From: Methylobacterium mesophilicum SR1.6/6
Lineage (GTDB): Bacteria > Pseudomonadota > Alphaproteobacteria > Rhizobiales > Beijerinckiaceae
Direction: 5' to 3'
Assembly: GCF_000364445.2 (NCBI RefSeq)
Contig: NZ_CP043538.1
Location: 5,289,447 to 5,353,446 of the forward strand
Length of the DNA: 64,000 nt
Under the pieces are notes generated by a model that saw only the letters and a list, made by a program, of their open reading frames with translations, ran no database searches and was not told where the DNA came from. Made by a program: the position numbers and the translations under genes. Positions 1 through 11,000 of the stretch are shown piece by piece (positions within the stretch are counted from its first letter, which is position 1; every line of letters begins with the position of its first letter).

Positions 1-1844
1 CAGAGGTCCACGCCGGCTCCTACAAGGAAGCGATCCTGTTTCTCGTCACAGCGGGCATCGTGGTGCCGCTGTTCCACCGCCTCCGGATCTCGCCGGTGCT
101 CGGATTCATCGGCGCCGGTGCCCTGCTGGGGCCGTTCGGGCTGGGACGGCTGGCCGACACCTATCCCTCGGTCCACCTCTTCACCATCGGCAACCGCACC
201 GAGATCTCGCACCTCGCCGAGTTCGGCGTGATCTTCCTGATGTTCATGATCGGGATCGAGCTGTCCTGGGAGCGCCTGCGGGTCCTGCGCCGACTCGTCT
301 TCGGCCTCGGCTCCCTGCAGGTGGGCTGCTCCGCGCTGATCCTCGGGGCGATCCTCTACGGGCTCAACGTGCCGCTCACCGGCGCGGCGATCGTCGGCAT
401 CGGTCTCGCCCTCTCGTCGACGGCCGTGGTGCTGCCGGTGCTGGCCGAGCAGCGGCGGCTCAACGCGCCCACCGGGCGGACGAGCTTCGCGGTCCTGCTG
501 TTCCAGGATCTCGCGGTGGCGCCGGCGCTGTTCGCCATCGCGGTGCTCGGCCGCGACGACGGCGGCGACAAGGGCTGGGCGCTGGCCTTGGCGCTGGGCC
601 AGGCCGCCGTCGCCCTGGTGCTGATCGTGGTGGCGGGGCGCCTCGCCCTGCGGCCGCTGTTCCAGCTCGTGGCGCGCACGCGCTCCACCGAGCTGTTCAT
701 GGCGGCCTGCCTGCTGGTCATCGTCGGCACGGCGCTGACGGCGGCGGCGAGCGGCCTGTCGATGACGCTCGGTGCCTTCGTGGCCGGCCTGCTGCTCGCC
801 GAGACCGAGTACCGCCGGGCGATCGAGGCGACGATCGACCCGTTCAAGGGCCTGCTCCTCGGCGTGTTCTTCGTCTCGGTGGGCATGAACCTCGATCCGG
901 CCCAGCTCATGGCGACGCCGGGCGCGATCCTCGGCCTGTCCCTGGCGCTGGTGCTGATCAAAGCCGCGGTGGTGATGATGGCGGCACCCGTGATGAAGAT
1001 CCCGCAGCCCGTGGCCCTGGAGACGGCCCTGCTGCTCGGGCCGGGCGGCGAATTCGCCTACGTGCTGATCGGCGGCGCCATGGCCACCGGTCTGGTGCCG
1101 GAGGAGGTCGGCGCCGCCGCCCTCGTGGTGACCACCGTCACGATGATCATGATCCCGGCGCTGGCGGCGATCGGCCGGCGGCTCAAGCAGCGGGCTTCGG
1201 CCAGCACCCAGGCCGCCGTAAAGGCCGAGCCGGTGCCGGAGCGGGTCGAGAACCGGGTGATCGTCGCGGGCTTCGGACGCGTCGGGCGGCAGGTCGGCGA
1301 GATGCTGGAGCGGCACAAGATCCCCTACATCGCCCTCGATTCCGACGCCGCTCGGGTGGCCGAGCAGCGCCGGGCCGGCGCGCCGGTCTATTTCGGCGAC
1401 AGCGGCAACACCGAGATCCTGCGCCGCTGCGACATCGCCTCGGCCCGGGCTCTGGTGGTGACCCTCGACAACCCCCGCGCCGTCGAGGCGGCGGTGGCCG
1501 CCGCCCGCGCCGAGCGGCCGGACCTGACCATCGTGGCCCGGGCGCGCGACGCCCGCCATGCCTCGGCGCTGTACGAGCTCGGCGTCGACGACGCGGTGCC
1601 GGAAACGATCGAGGCCTCGCTTCAGCTGTCGGAGGCCGTGCTGGTCGATGTCGGGGTGCCGATGGGACTCGTCATCGCGTCGATCCACGAGCGGCGGGAC
1701 GAGTACCGGGCTCTGCTCAAGAAGCGCGAGAGCGAGGCGAAGCCGATCTTCCGCGCCCGCCGCACGGTGGGGAAGGCGCTCGGCAAGCCGGCGGCCAAGC
1801 GTGAGCCCGAGCGCCAGGGGGCTGCGGCCGGTCAGGAGGCCTGA
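1..1844 (+). CDS. CPA2 family cation:proton antiporter with TrkA-N domain (5' end outside window)
   Basis: Inner-membrane monovalent cation/proton antiporter of the KefB/KefC type. The frame is open from base 3, so the true start lies left of the window; the first GTG inside is at 60. Many hydrophobic helices fill roughly the first 375 residues counted from that GTG. A cytoplasmic Rossmann domain follows at about residue 395, opening with VIVAGFGRVGRQ, the TrkA-N/RCK nucleotide-binding glycine motif. The tail is Lys/Arg/Ala-rich. In KefB/C proteins this domain gates K+ efflux in response to NAD(H) or glutathione adducts. Whether this one moves K+ or Na+ cannot be told from sequence. No KefF/KefG partner follows it. 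Confidence 0.85.
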   Translation, partial: EVHAGSYKEAILFLVTAGIVVPLFHRLRISPVLGFIGAGALLGPFGLGRLADTYPSVHLFTIGNRTEISHLAEFGVIFLMFMIGIELSWERLRVLRRLVFGLGSLQVGCSALILGAILYGLNVPLTGAAIVGIGLALSSTAVVLPVLAEQRRLNAPTGRTSFAVLLFQDLAVAPALFAIAVLGRDDGGDKGWALALALGQAAVALVLIVVAGRLALRPLFQLVARTRSTELFMAACLLVIVGTALTAAASGLSMTLGAFVAGLLLAETEYRRAIEATIDPFKGLLLGVFFVSVGMNLDPAQLMATPGAILGLSLALVLIKAAVVMMAAPVMKIPQPVALETALLLGPGGEFAYVLIGGAMATGLVPEEVGAAALVVTTVTMIMIPALAAIGRRLKQRASASTQAAVKAEPVPERVENRVIVAGFGRVGRQVGEMLERHKIPYIALDSDAARVAEQRRAGAPVYFGDSGNTEILRRCDIASARALVVTLDNPRAVEAAVAAARAERPDLTIVARARDARHASALYELGVDDAVPETIEASLQLSEAVLVDVGVPMGLVIASIHERRDEYRALLKKRESEAKPIFRARRTVGKALGKPAAKREPERQGAAAGQEA

Positions 1845-1879
1845 TCACGGCTTGCTCACGAGGCCTGGCCGGGGCCCCG

Positions 1880-2287
1880 TCAGGCTGGGACGGGATGCGC
1901 CTCGGCGATCTTCGGGCGCCGCGCCGCCCGGCTGCGCGGTGCCGGCTCGAACCCGTCGGCGAAGCTGCAGCGATAGACCAGCTCATCGGCCGGCCCCAGC
2001 CCGGTGACCAGCGGGACCGTCACGGTATCCCCGGAGAAGCGCCAGCCGCGGATGCCCTTGTCCCAGTAGAGCCAGACCGTCCCGGGATAGCCCCGCAGCG
2101 TGAAGACGGCCGCCTTGCGCGAGAGGGCCTGCACGGCGCGGGGCGCGTACATGCCCTTGTTGCGGTAGGCCTCCTGCGTCGCCTCGGGCTGGCGATCCAT
2201 GAAGGTGTTGCGCACCAGCTGAATCGTCGCCCCCGGCTTCCCGAGAAACCGCTTGAATTCCGTCAGATTCCGCAGGATGACCGCCAT
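1880..2287 (-). CDS. conserved hypothetical protein (135 aa)
   Basis: Unrecognised small soluble protein. I take the ATG at 2287, beginning MAVILRNLTEFKRFLGKPGA; the frame stays open further upstream, but that part reads like spacer. It is predicted alpha/beta with aromatic stretches (VWLYWDKGIRGWRF) and a basic C-terminus, without signal peptide or membrane segment. It converges on the antiporter gene (36-bp gap). Codon use matches neighbouring real genes. Function unknown. Confidence 0.6.
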   Translation of the reverse strand: MAVILRNLTEFKRFLGKPGATIQLVRNTFMDRQPEATQEAYRNKGMYAPRAVQALSRKAAVFTLRGYPGTVWLYWDKGIRGWRFSGDTVTVPLVTGLGPADELVYRCSFADGFEPAPRSRAARRPKIAEAHPVPA

Positions 2288-2622
2288 CGCAGGTCTCCAC
2301 GCTTGCCTGGTCCGGCGCGCGTCGCCGCGCCCGCACCCACTCGATGTGTCGAGTTGAGCGATTCCCATGACCGAATGAGTGACTGAGCGAGGCTTGGCCG
2401 GACACATATCAACAGATTCGATGACTTATGCCCAGGTTATGAGTCCCATCGACCTGCGGAGACTCTGTTGGGACGTGGAATCAGCCCGGTTCACAGTCAT
2501 GAATCTTGTCGACCATCGGCGAAGATTCAGGATCGGGGCCGGAACGTCCTGCCCCGCCTGACCCCGGCCCGCGCGATTCGCGCGGACTTGACCCGGGCGC
2601 GCGGCTGGCGCGTTCTCCCGGC
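2288..2622. other. intergenic region between divergent genes, with a small palindrome
   Basis: About 335 bases between the unknown gene (minus) and the VWA gene (plus). It is less GC-rich than its surroundings and probably holds both promoters. A perfect 6-bp inverted repeat, ACTCGA-TGTG-TCGAGT, lies at 2339-2354. No gene is seen. Confidence 0.4.
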
Positions 2623-3798
2623 ATGCTGCTGCACTTCTTCACGGCCCTCCGGGACGCCAAGGTCCCCGTCTCGCTCAAGGAGTACCTGACCCTCCTCGGC
2701 GCGCTCGACCGGGGCCTTGCCGAGCGCGACGTCGAGGCGTTCTACTTCCTGTCGCGCACGGCGCTGGTGAAGGACGAGGCGCATCTCGACCGGTTCGACC
2801 GGGTATTCGGCACCGTGTTCAAGGGACTGGAGACCCTCGGCGAGGCGGTGGAGCCCGCCGCCGTCCCGGAGGAGTGGCTCCGCAAGCTCACCGAGAAGTA
2901 CTTGACCGAGGCCGAGAAGGCGGAGCTGAAGGCGCTCGGCTGGGACAAGCTGTTCGAGACGCTCAAGCAGCGGCTCGCCGAGCAGAAGGGGCGCCACCAG
3001 GGCGGCTCGAAATGGATCGGCACCGGCGGGACCTCGCCCTTCGGCGCCTACGGCTACAATCCCGAGGGGATCCGCATCGGCCAGGACGGCAACCGCAACT
3101 TCCGGGCTGTGAAGGTCTGGGACAAGCGGGAGTTCAAGGACCTCGACGACGACCGGGAGATCGGCGCGCGCAACATGCGGCTGGCGCTCCGGCGCCTGCG
3201 CCGCTTCGCCCGGACCGGGGCGGCCGAGGAGCTCGACCTCGACGGCACGATCCGCGCGAGCGCCCGCCAGGGCTACATCGACGTGAAGCTGCGCCCGGAG
3301 CGGCGCAACGCCGTGAAGGTGCTGCTGTTCCTCGACGTCGGTGGCTCGATGGACTGGCACATCGAGCAGGCGGAGGCGCTCTTCTCGGCGGCGCGCTCGG
3401 AGTTCAAGCACCTCGCGCACTACTACTTCCACAACTGCCCCTACGAGGCGGTCTGGACCGAGAACCGGCGTCGGCACGAGGCGAAGACGCCGCTGCTGGA
3501 GGTGATCCGTACCTACGGCAGCGACTACCGGCTGGTCTTCGTGGGTGACGCCTCGATGAGCCCCTACGAGATCGCCACGCCCGGCGGCTCGGTGGAGCAC
3601 TGGAACGAGGAGGCCGGCGCCGTCTGGATGCAGCGGCTCTCGAACCACTTCCCGAAGGTCGCGTGGCTGAACCCGGTGCCCGAGACGCACTGGGGCTACA
3701 CGCAGTCGATCGGCATGATGCAGCGGCTGGTCGCCGGGCGGATGTTCCCGCTCACCCTGGAGGGGCTGGACGCGGCGGCGCGGGCGCTCGTGCGGTGA
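2623..3798 (+). CDS. VWA domain protein of the CoxE type
   Basis: 391-residue protein. I chose the ATG at 2623 (MLLHFFTALRDAKVPVSLKE) because homologous CoxE-like proteins start close to this motif; the frame extends 39 codons further up without conserved sequence. A helical N-terminal half is followed by a segment rich in conserved aromatic and basic residues (FGAYGYNPEGIRIGQDGN). A von Willebrand A domain starts near residue 235, with a MIDAS-like LFLDVGGSMDWH. Such proteins usually partner a MoxR-type AAA+ ATPase in metalloenzyme or complex maturation. No moxR gene lies nearby, so the partner must be encoded elsewhere. The substrate is unknown. Confidence 0.75.
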   Translation: MLLHFFTALRDAKVPVSLKEYLTLLGALDRGLAERDVEAFYFLSRTALVKDEAHLDRFDRVFGTVFKGLETLGEAVEPAAVPEEWLRKLTEKYLTEAEKAELKALGWDKLFETLKQRLAEQKGRHQGGSKWIGTGGTSPFGAYGYNPEGIRIGQDGNRNFRAVKVWDKREFKDLDDDREIGARNMRLALRRLRRFARTGAAEELDLDGTIRASARQGYIDVKLRPERRNAVKVLLFLDVGGSMDWHIEQAEALFSAARSEFKHLAHYYFHNCPYEAVWTENRRRHEAKTPLLEVIRTYGSDYRLVFVGDASMSPYEIATPGGSVEHWNEEAGAVWMQRLSNHFPKVAWLNPVPETHWGYTQSIGMMQRLVAGRMFPLTLEGLDAAARALVR

Positions 3799-3847
3799 GG
3801 GACAGGTTCACGGCATCACGGCGTGGTGCGCTCCGACCCGCCGCTGC

Positions 3848-3931
3848 CGTCATCGCGAACGCAGCGGACGATCCAGCGGCGCTACGCTGGCCGACGGCGT
3901 GCTGCTCCGGATCGCCGGCCTCGCGATGACG
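3848..3931. repeat. REP-like intergenic palindromic element, copy 1
   Basis: Sits between the VWA and ferredoxin genes. The outer arms CGTCATCGCGA (3848-3858) and TCGCGATGACG (3921-3931) are perfect 11-bp inverted repeats, with imperfectly paired inner sequence containing GATCCAG. It resembles the elements at 12709 and 33461 in layout, so it is probably one divergent family of dispersed palindromes. Confidence 0.55.
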
Positions 3932-3968
3932 CGTGAGAGGGAAGAACCTGATGACGGCCGGAGCCGGA

Positions 3969-4289
3969 TCAGCCCTGCTGGGAGGGCGTCGTCACCACGA
4001 GGCCGTCGAGCGCCGGCGTGATCTTGATCTGGCAGGACAGGCGGGAATTCTCGCGCACGTCGCTGGCGAAATCGAGCATGTCCTGCTCCATGTCGGCGGC
4101 CTTGCCCACCACCTCGATCCACGCATCGGCAACGTAGACGTGGCAGGTGGCGCAGGCGCAGGCGCCGCCGCATTCCGCGTCGATCCCCGGAACGTTATTG
4201 CGCAACGCCGTCTCCATCACGGTCGCGCCGACGCTGCCTTCGACGGTCCTCTCCGTCCCGGCGTGGTCGACGTAGGTGATCTTGGGCAT
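3969..4289 (-). CDS. 2Fe-2S ferredoxin (adrenodoxin type)
   Basis: 106-residue soluble electron carrier, start ATG at 4289 ([18 protein letters not shown]). The cluster ligands are plainly visible as C40-x5-C46-x2-C49 and C86, the vertebrate/putidaredoxin/ISC ferredoxin spacing; C44 is an additional cysteine. The fold is complete and of normal length. It stands alone, away from isc or suf genes, so its redox partner (P450, Fe-S assembly or another oxygenase) cannot be named from context. Confidence 0.88.
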   Translation of the reverse strand: MPKITYVDHAGTERTVEGSVGATVMETALRNNVPGIDAECGGACACATCHVYVADAWIEVVGKAADMEQDMLDFASDVRENSRLSCQIKITPALDGLVVTTPSQQG

Positions 4290-4448
4290 GCTGGGGCTCC
4301 GGGCTCGCGTCGAGCGCAATCTGTCCGACGGGCGGCGTGCCTGCTTGGCGGCAGAGACCGCGGAATGCAAGCGCAGCGGTTGGCACGCGTCCCGGATCCA
4401 TCGCCGCATCGCGGCCGCATCGCGCGCGGGGCCGGCCCGGGGCGGCCG

Positions 4449-4769
4449 TCAGGGTGTCCGGCCCTCGATTTCAGCAAGCGCCGCCGCGACCGCCTCGGCA
4501 AGGTCGTCGAGCGGCACCGGCCCGTCGCCCGCACGCAGGCGCGGCTCCGCGGCGTCCGCCAGCGCGCGCACCCGCTCGGCCCCGACGCCCGCGGCCGAGC
4601 CCTTCAACGTGTGGGCGAGGTCGGCCCGGCGATCCGAGGGAAGCGTAGCGTCGACGAGCCGGGGCAGGATCGACCGGCACTGCCCGGCGAACAGGTCCAG
4701 CACCTCGCGGGCGAGGTCGGCGTCGCCGGCCGTCTGGAGGTCGAGCGCCGCGCGGTCGATGGCCTGCAT
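4449..4769 (-). CDS. Hpt (histidine phosphotransfer) domain protein
   Basis: Small one-domain phosphotransfer protein with the Hpt signature AHTLKGSAAGVGA, giving His53 as the phosphorylatable residue when translation begins at the ATG at 4769 (MQAIDRAALDL). A GTG at 4820 would add 17 residues and cannot be excluded. It is a helical bundle with no other domain. It would relay phosphate between a hybrid histidine kinase and a response regulator. It is transcribed away from the giant coiled-coil gene, with a shared 290-bp upstream region; no kinase gene is adjacent. Confidence 0.75.
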   Translation of the reverse strand: MQAIDRAALDLQTAGDADLAREVLDLFAGQCRSILPRLVDATLPSDRRADLAHTLKGSAAGVGAERVRALADAAEPRLRAGDGPVPLDDLAEAVAAALAEIEGRTP

Positions 4770-5056
4770 GCTGGAGTCCCGGGATCCGTGTTCGTCGTGG
4801 ATGGCGGAGCTGATCCACACAATTCACCCCCCGATTCGCGGGGCGGGGATCGCGCCGGACCCCTCCTCTGCGGCAGGATGGTCGCGGCGGTGAACGGCGG
4901 CCGCGGTAACCATTCGGTTAACGTTTTCTGGGGCCGGCCGGAGGCTCGGGTATCGGCAATCGCTGCCCGCGTCTAATCTTGTAATGGTAAACGGGGTGTT
5001 GCGTCTCCGGCATCAGCCTCCCCAGGTGCCGGTGAACCCGTGTAACGAGGCGTTGA

Positions 5057-8000
5057 ATGGCGACCGAGAAGAAGCTGAAGGACCCGGCCGAGGCCGCGCT
5101 CTCTGCGATCGAGCAGGCGCTGAACCTCGACGCCCTGACGCCGACCGGCACCGACACCCGGGCCGAGCCGCGCCTGCCCGACGTCGGCGACACGGATCCG
5201 CTGCTCGACGGCACCCTCGACCCGGCCGGCCGCACCATGCCGCCGCGCCTCGACCTCGACGCGCCGCTCGTCTCCGACCTGCCCCCGCCCGGCCTGGACC
5301 GGCCCCGCCGCGAGGGCGGGCTGCTGCCGCCCGACCGCTCCCTGGTGGCCAACGACGACCGCCGCAACATCGGCATCCTGCAGCAGACCCTGCGGGTGCG
5401 CTCCTCGCCCAAGCCCTACCTGTTCGCGCTGGCCGCCGGCCTCGTCTGGATCGGCGCCCTCGTGCTGATCGCCTGGACGAAGTCCGGAGGCGACCTGCGC
5501 GAGGTCGTCTCGGGGCTCACCGCTCTGCAGGCGAGCGTCGGCGCCGCGGCCTTGTTCGGCCCGGTGGTGCTGTTCGTGATCGCCGCCATGCTGGCGGTGC
5601 GAGCCCAGGAGATGCGCCTCGTCGCCCGCGCGGTCGGCGAGGTCGCGGTGCGGCTGGCCGAGCCCGAGAGCTTCTCCACGGACGCGGTCCTGACCATGTC
5701 GCAGACCGTGCGCCGCGAGGTGGCGGCGGTGGGCGACGGCGTCGAGCGGGCGCTCGCCCGGGCCGGCGAGCTGGAGACCCTGGTGCGCGGCGAGATCGCC
5801 ACCCTGGAGCGGGCCTATTCCGACAACGAGATCCGCATCCGCTCCCTCGTCGACGAGCTGGTGGCGCAGCGCGAGGCGATCGTCACCAACGCCGACCGGG
5901 TCCGCAATGCCATCACCGGCTCGCACCAGAGCCTGAGCGAGGAGCTGGAGGGCGCCTCCGACCGGATCGTATCCGCGGTCACCGGCGCGGGCGAGCGCGT
6001 GACCGGTGCGCTGGAGACCCGCGGCGCGGCGATCACCGCGTCCCTGGGCGAGGCCGGCGACCGGGTGGTGGGCCTGATGACGGCCCGCGGCAGCGATCTG
6101 ATCGACAACCTCACGGCCACCAGCCAGGACGTGCGCGGCACCCTCCAGGAGGTCGGCGAGACCCTGACCCGCGCCTTCGAAAGCCGTGCGGGCGAGGTGA
6201 CCGGCGCCTTCGAGGCGGCCGGCACCGCCCTCACCGACCGGATCACCGCGAACACCGACGCCCTGACCCGGGGGCTTGCCGACACGGGCACACGCGTGAG
6301 CGAGACCCTGAACCGTCAGGCCGGCGCGGTGCGCGAGAGCTTCGAGCGCTCGGTGACGGGCCTCGAGACCGTCTTCCTGTCCCGGGGTTCGGACCTGACC
6401 GAGCGCTTCAGCGCCATGGGGGCGGAGATCACCGCCCGCTTCGCCGAGACCGGCGCCGCCCTGACCCACGACATCGCCGGCCGCAGCACGGCCCTGCGCG
6501 CCGAGATCGAGACCGCCGGCCTGTCGGTGGCCGAGATGATCGAGGGCCGCGGGCGCGACGCGCAGGCCGCCCTCGCGCTCGCCGCCAGCGGCGCCGGCGA
6601 GGCCCTGACCACCCGCGCGGGCTCCGTCCGCGACGACCTCATCGGCACGGCGGAGCGGATCGCCGACGCGCTGTCGGATCGCGGCGGCGCCCTCGCCGAG
6701 CGGATGGACGGCATCGCCGCCCGCCTCGACGAGACCGTGACGGTGCGGGCCGCGGACCTCGAGAGCCGCGTCGTCGCGGCGGCCGAGCGCGCCGGCAGCG
6801 GCATCACGCACCAGACGGGCACCGCCGCGGCGAGCCTGGAGGCCGCCTTCTCGGCGCTGGGCCAGGGCTTCGAGGCCGGGGCCGCCGCCGCGGTCGGCTC
6901 CCTGCGGGGGGCCGTCGAGACCCTGTCGGGCGCGATCGACGGCCGCACCGCCGAGGCGGTCGCGGCGCTCCGGCGCGGGACCGAAGAGGTCGCCACCGCC
7001 CTGCACGGCTCGGCCGAGGACGCCACCGGCGCGGTCGAGGCCCGAACCCTCGAGGCCGTGAAGGTGTTCGAGCGCCGGGTCGCGGACTCCGCCGCCGCCC
7101 TTTCGGCGCGCACCGAGGAGGCGGCCGAGGCGCTGCGCGCCGCCGCCGACCAGGCTGGCACCGCCGCCGAGACCCAGACGCGGGACGCCGCTGCCCGGCT
7201 CGCTGCGGCCCTGGAGACCCTGCGCAATGCCTCCGGCGAGGTCACCGGCGCCGTCGAGGCCGAGACCGCGATCCTCACCGCCCGGTTCCGCGACGCCGCC
7301 GACCGCGCCGGCACCGAACTCGGCGAACGCGGCCTGGCGGCGGTCTCCGCCGTCCGCGCCGCCCTCGACGAACTCAACCGCGAACTGGCTGCCCGCACGG
7401 GCGACGCCACCGGCAGCCTCGCCGAGGCTGCCCGCGCGATCTCGGCCGACCTCGCCGCCCGGATCGGCGAGATGGAGGCCGCCTTCGGCGAGCACGGCCG
7501 CGGCGTCGCCCAGCTGCTGGCGAGCCACGCCGACGAGACCCAGGCCCGCATCAGCGGCACTGGCCGCGACATCGTGCTGGCGGTGGCGAGCCAGGGCGCG
7601 CGCATCGCCGACACCCTCAGCCAGACCGGCGCGAGCTTCACCGAGACCGCAGACGGCCGGGTCCGGGCGATCGACGAGACCCTGGGCAGCCGCCTCGCCG
7701 CCCTGCAGGAGACCATCGCCCGCGGCGACATCCTGGCCGAGCGGATCGGCCGCGACACCGCGGCGCTCGGCGAGAGCGTCGGCGCCCGGCTGGAGGAGAT
7801 GGACCGGCTCATCACCGGCAAGGGCCAGCAGGTGGCCGAGACGATCTCGGCCCAGGCCCGCGAGGCCGGCAGCCTGATCGAGACCCATCTCGGCGGCCTG
7901 GAGGACCGTTCCGCCAAGCGGACCGCCGAGATCGGCGCGGCCGTGGCGGGCCTCGTCGGCGAGATCGACGCTCATCTGGGCTCCCGCGCCGCCGCGGTGG

Positions 8001-11000
8001 ACGAGGCGCTGCGTGCCCGGACCGACGAGATGGCGCGCATCATGGCGGAGGGCCACCGCGGCCTGATCCAGATGCTGGAGGGCCGGACCACCGGCCTCGG
8101 GGAGGACATCGCCCGGCACACGGCCGAGATCGCCCACCGGATCGCCGAGAGCGCGGGCCAGTTCGACGCCGGCGTGATCGGCCGCCTCCAGGCGATCGCC
8201 GAGGCGCTGGACGAGCGCGCCCGCCTCGTGGACGAGAGCTTCGGCGTGCAGGCCTTCGAGGCGATCCGCCTCATCGAGGCGCGCACCCGCGCGGTGGACG
8301 AGGAACTGGCCGGCCGGACCCGCGACCTCGTCGCGATGATCGAAGACCGGACTGGCGGCCTCGACGGCGCCATGGCCGAGCGCGTCCGCGCCCTCACCAC
8401 GACCATCGAGGAGTCGACACGCGGCCTGGAAGCGTCCCTGTCGAACCGCGCCGAGGCGATCGTCCGGCTGGTGGACGAGCGCGCCGAGAGCGCCGACGCC
8501 GCGCTGGCCGCCCGCACCGAGGCCGTGCGCACGGCCTTCTCGGAGCGCGCCGATCTGCTCGGCCGCCTGATCGACGAGCGCATCGCCGCCCTATCGGGCG
8601 AGCTCGACGAGAAGGGCCGGACCGTGTTCGGCGCGATCGGAGGCCGGATCACCGAGCTCGGCCGCCTGTTCGACCGCGGCGGCAACTCGCTCGCCGAGCT
8701 GATCGACCAGCGCGGCGACAGCGTGCTCGCCAAGCTGCAGCAGACCATCGCGGATGCCGAGCGGATGCTCGAGGCCGGCGAGGGCCGCCTGGGCCACACC
8801 CTGTCGAGCCGCACCGCCGACATCAGCGGCCTGCTCGATGACGGTGTGCGCACGGTCCATACCCTGCTGGACGACCGCACCAACCAGATCCGCGTCTTGC
8901 TGGACGACCACGCGGGCACGCTGGCTGCCACCCTCGACGGCCGGATGGGCCCGATCAACGAGGCGCTGGACGGCCGCGGGCAGGCGCTGGTCGCCGCCCT
9001 GGAGGGGGCGTTCGGCAGCGCGAACGGCGCCCTGGAGGACCGGGCCCGGCAGCTCGGCAGTTTGTTCGACGAGCGCCTGGGCACCCTGGAGAGCTTGGTC
9101 GAGGGCCGCGGCAACCGCCTCGCCGACACGCTCACCGCCCGGGGCCAGGCCCTGCGCACCCTGTTCGAGGAGGCGCAAGCCGCCCTCGACGCGATGGTCG
9201 AGGGCGGCAGCGGCCGCTTCGCCGCCGCGGTCGACACCCGGATCCAGTCCCTGCGGACCGTGCTGGAGGAGGCGCCCGCCGCCGTCTCCGCCCTGGTGGA
9301 GACCCGCGAGCGCCAGCTCGCCGCGACCCTCGACACACGCACGCAGCGCCTGCAGGCCCTGTTCGAGGAGGCGCAGAACGGCCTGCGCGACCTCGTGGAC
9401 GGGCGCGGCCAGGAGGTCGCCGACGCCATCGCGGCGCGGACCGAAGGGCTGCGCACGACCCTCGACGCGGCCCCGACCCGGATGGCGGAACTGCTGGAGT
9501 CCAGCGTGTCGGACCTTCAGGCTCTGTTCGAGCGGGCGCAGGGCGAGATCGAACGCTTGGTCGAGGATCGCGGCCGCCAGATCGCCGGGACGATCGAGCA
9601 CCGCACGCAGGCCCTGCAGGCGACCATCGAGCAGGCCAACCCCGCCATCGCGGGCCTGCTGGAGGCGCGCGAGGCCCAGATCGCCGGGACCCTGCAGGAG
9701 CGGACGGGCGCGCTCCAGGCCGTGTTCGAGCGGGCACAGGAGGAGATCGATCGCCTGGTCGAGGGCCGCGGCCGCCAGATCGCCGGGACGATCGAGCACC
9801 GCACGCAGGCCCTGCAGGCGACCATCGAGCAGGCCAACCCCGCCATCGCGGGCCTGCTGGAGACGCGCCACGCCGAAATCGCCGAGACCCTCAAGGCGCG
9901 CACGGGCGAGCTGCAGGCCCTGTTCGAGCGGGTCCAGGATCGTCTCAGCGCGAGCGTCGAGGGGACCGGCCGCGACGTGTCCGAGCGGGTCGATGCGCGG
10001 ATCGCCGCCCTGCGCGACACCTTCGAGCAGGCGCGCGCCGCGATCGAGGGGCTCCTCGACGACCGCAGCCAGACGCTGATCGCGGCGGCCGAGGGCCGCA
10101 CGGGCGCCCTGGTCGAGACCTTCGACGCCCGTCTGCGCGACCTCGACGGCGTCGTGGAGGGACGCACCGCGGCCCTGGCGCAGGCCGTGGAGACGCACAG
10201 CGAGGCGCTCGCCCGCGGCGTCGAGGCCCGCGCCGACGCCTTCACCCAGCGCATCGACAGCCGCATGCGCCTGTTCGCGACCCTGGTGGCGCAGCGCGCC
10301 GACACCTTGGCCACCGCCTTCGACGACCGCCACGATGCCTTCGCCGGCCTCATGGACGAGCGCACGGCGGCGCTCGCCGCCGCCCTCGACGAGCGCGCGC
10401 GGGCCCATGCCGAGCAGGTCGACGCCCACAACGCGGCGCTGGCCGAGACGCTCAGCAGCCGCGAGGCGGCGCTCGCCGGCCTGATCGATGCCCGCACCGA
10501 GGCCCTCGGGGCCGGGTTCGAGCGGCGCGTCACGGCCCTCGGCGCCCTGGTGGATGCCCGCGGCGAAGCCCTGTCCCGCCGCCTCGCGGAGAGCGCCGAG
10601 GCCCTGGTCCGCGCCATCGAGGAGAAGGGCGGCGCCCTGCTCGCCAGCGTCGAGGGCAGCGGCCGCGCGGTCGGCGACAGCGTGGAGGGCCATGTGACCC
10701 GCCTGCGCGAGGCCGTCGACGGGCCGATGCTCGACCTGTCCCGGGCCCTGTCGGACCGGGCCGAGGCGATCGAGCGGGCCCTGGCCGAGACCGGCATGCC
10801 GCTGGCCGAGACCCTGCGGGAGCGGACCGAGGAGCTGGCGGTGCAGTCGCGGGCCTCGGCCGAGCTGCTGCGCGCCGCCGTCGAGGACGGTGCCGGCCGC
10901 ACCCTCTCCGAGCTGTTCGAGACCAACGACCGGATGGGCCGGGAACTGGGCGCCCTCCTCCAGAGGATCGAGACCGCCAACACGGCGCTCAGTGATCTCG

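Noticed and set aside
4973..8841. Very long open frames in other frames across the giant gene (over 1000 codons on the minus strand and in a second plus frame), and again at 8591-12517
   Set aside because: They come from extreme GC content and the Ala/Arg/Glu repeat codons, which avoid stops in all frames. Their products are low-complexity Arg/Gly/His-rich sequences, whereas frame 5057 has membrane helices and a conserved C-terminal domain.
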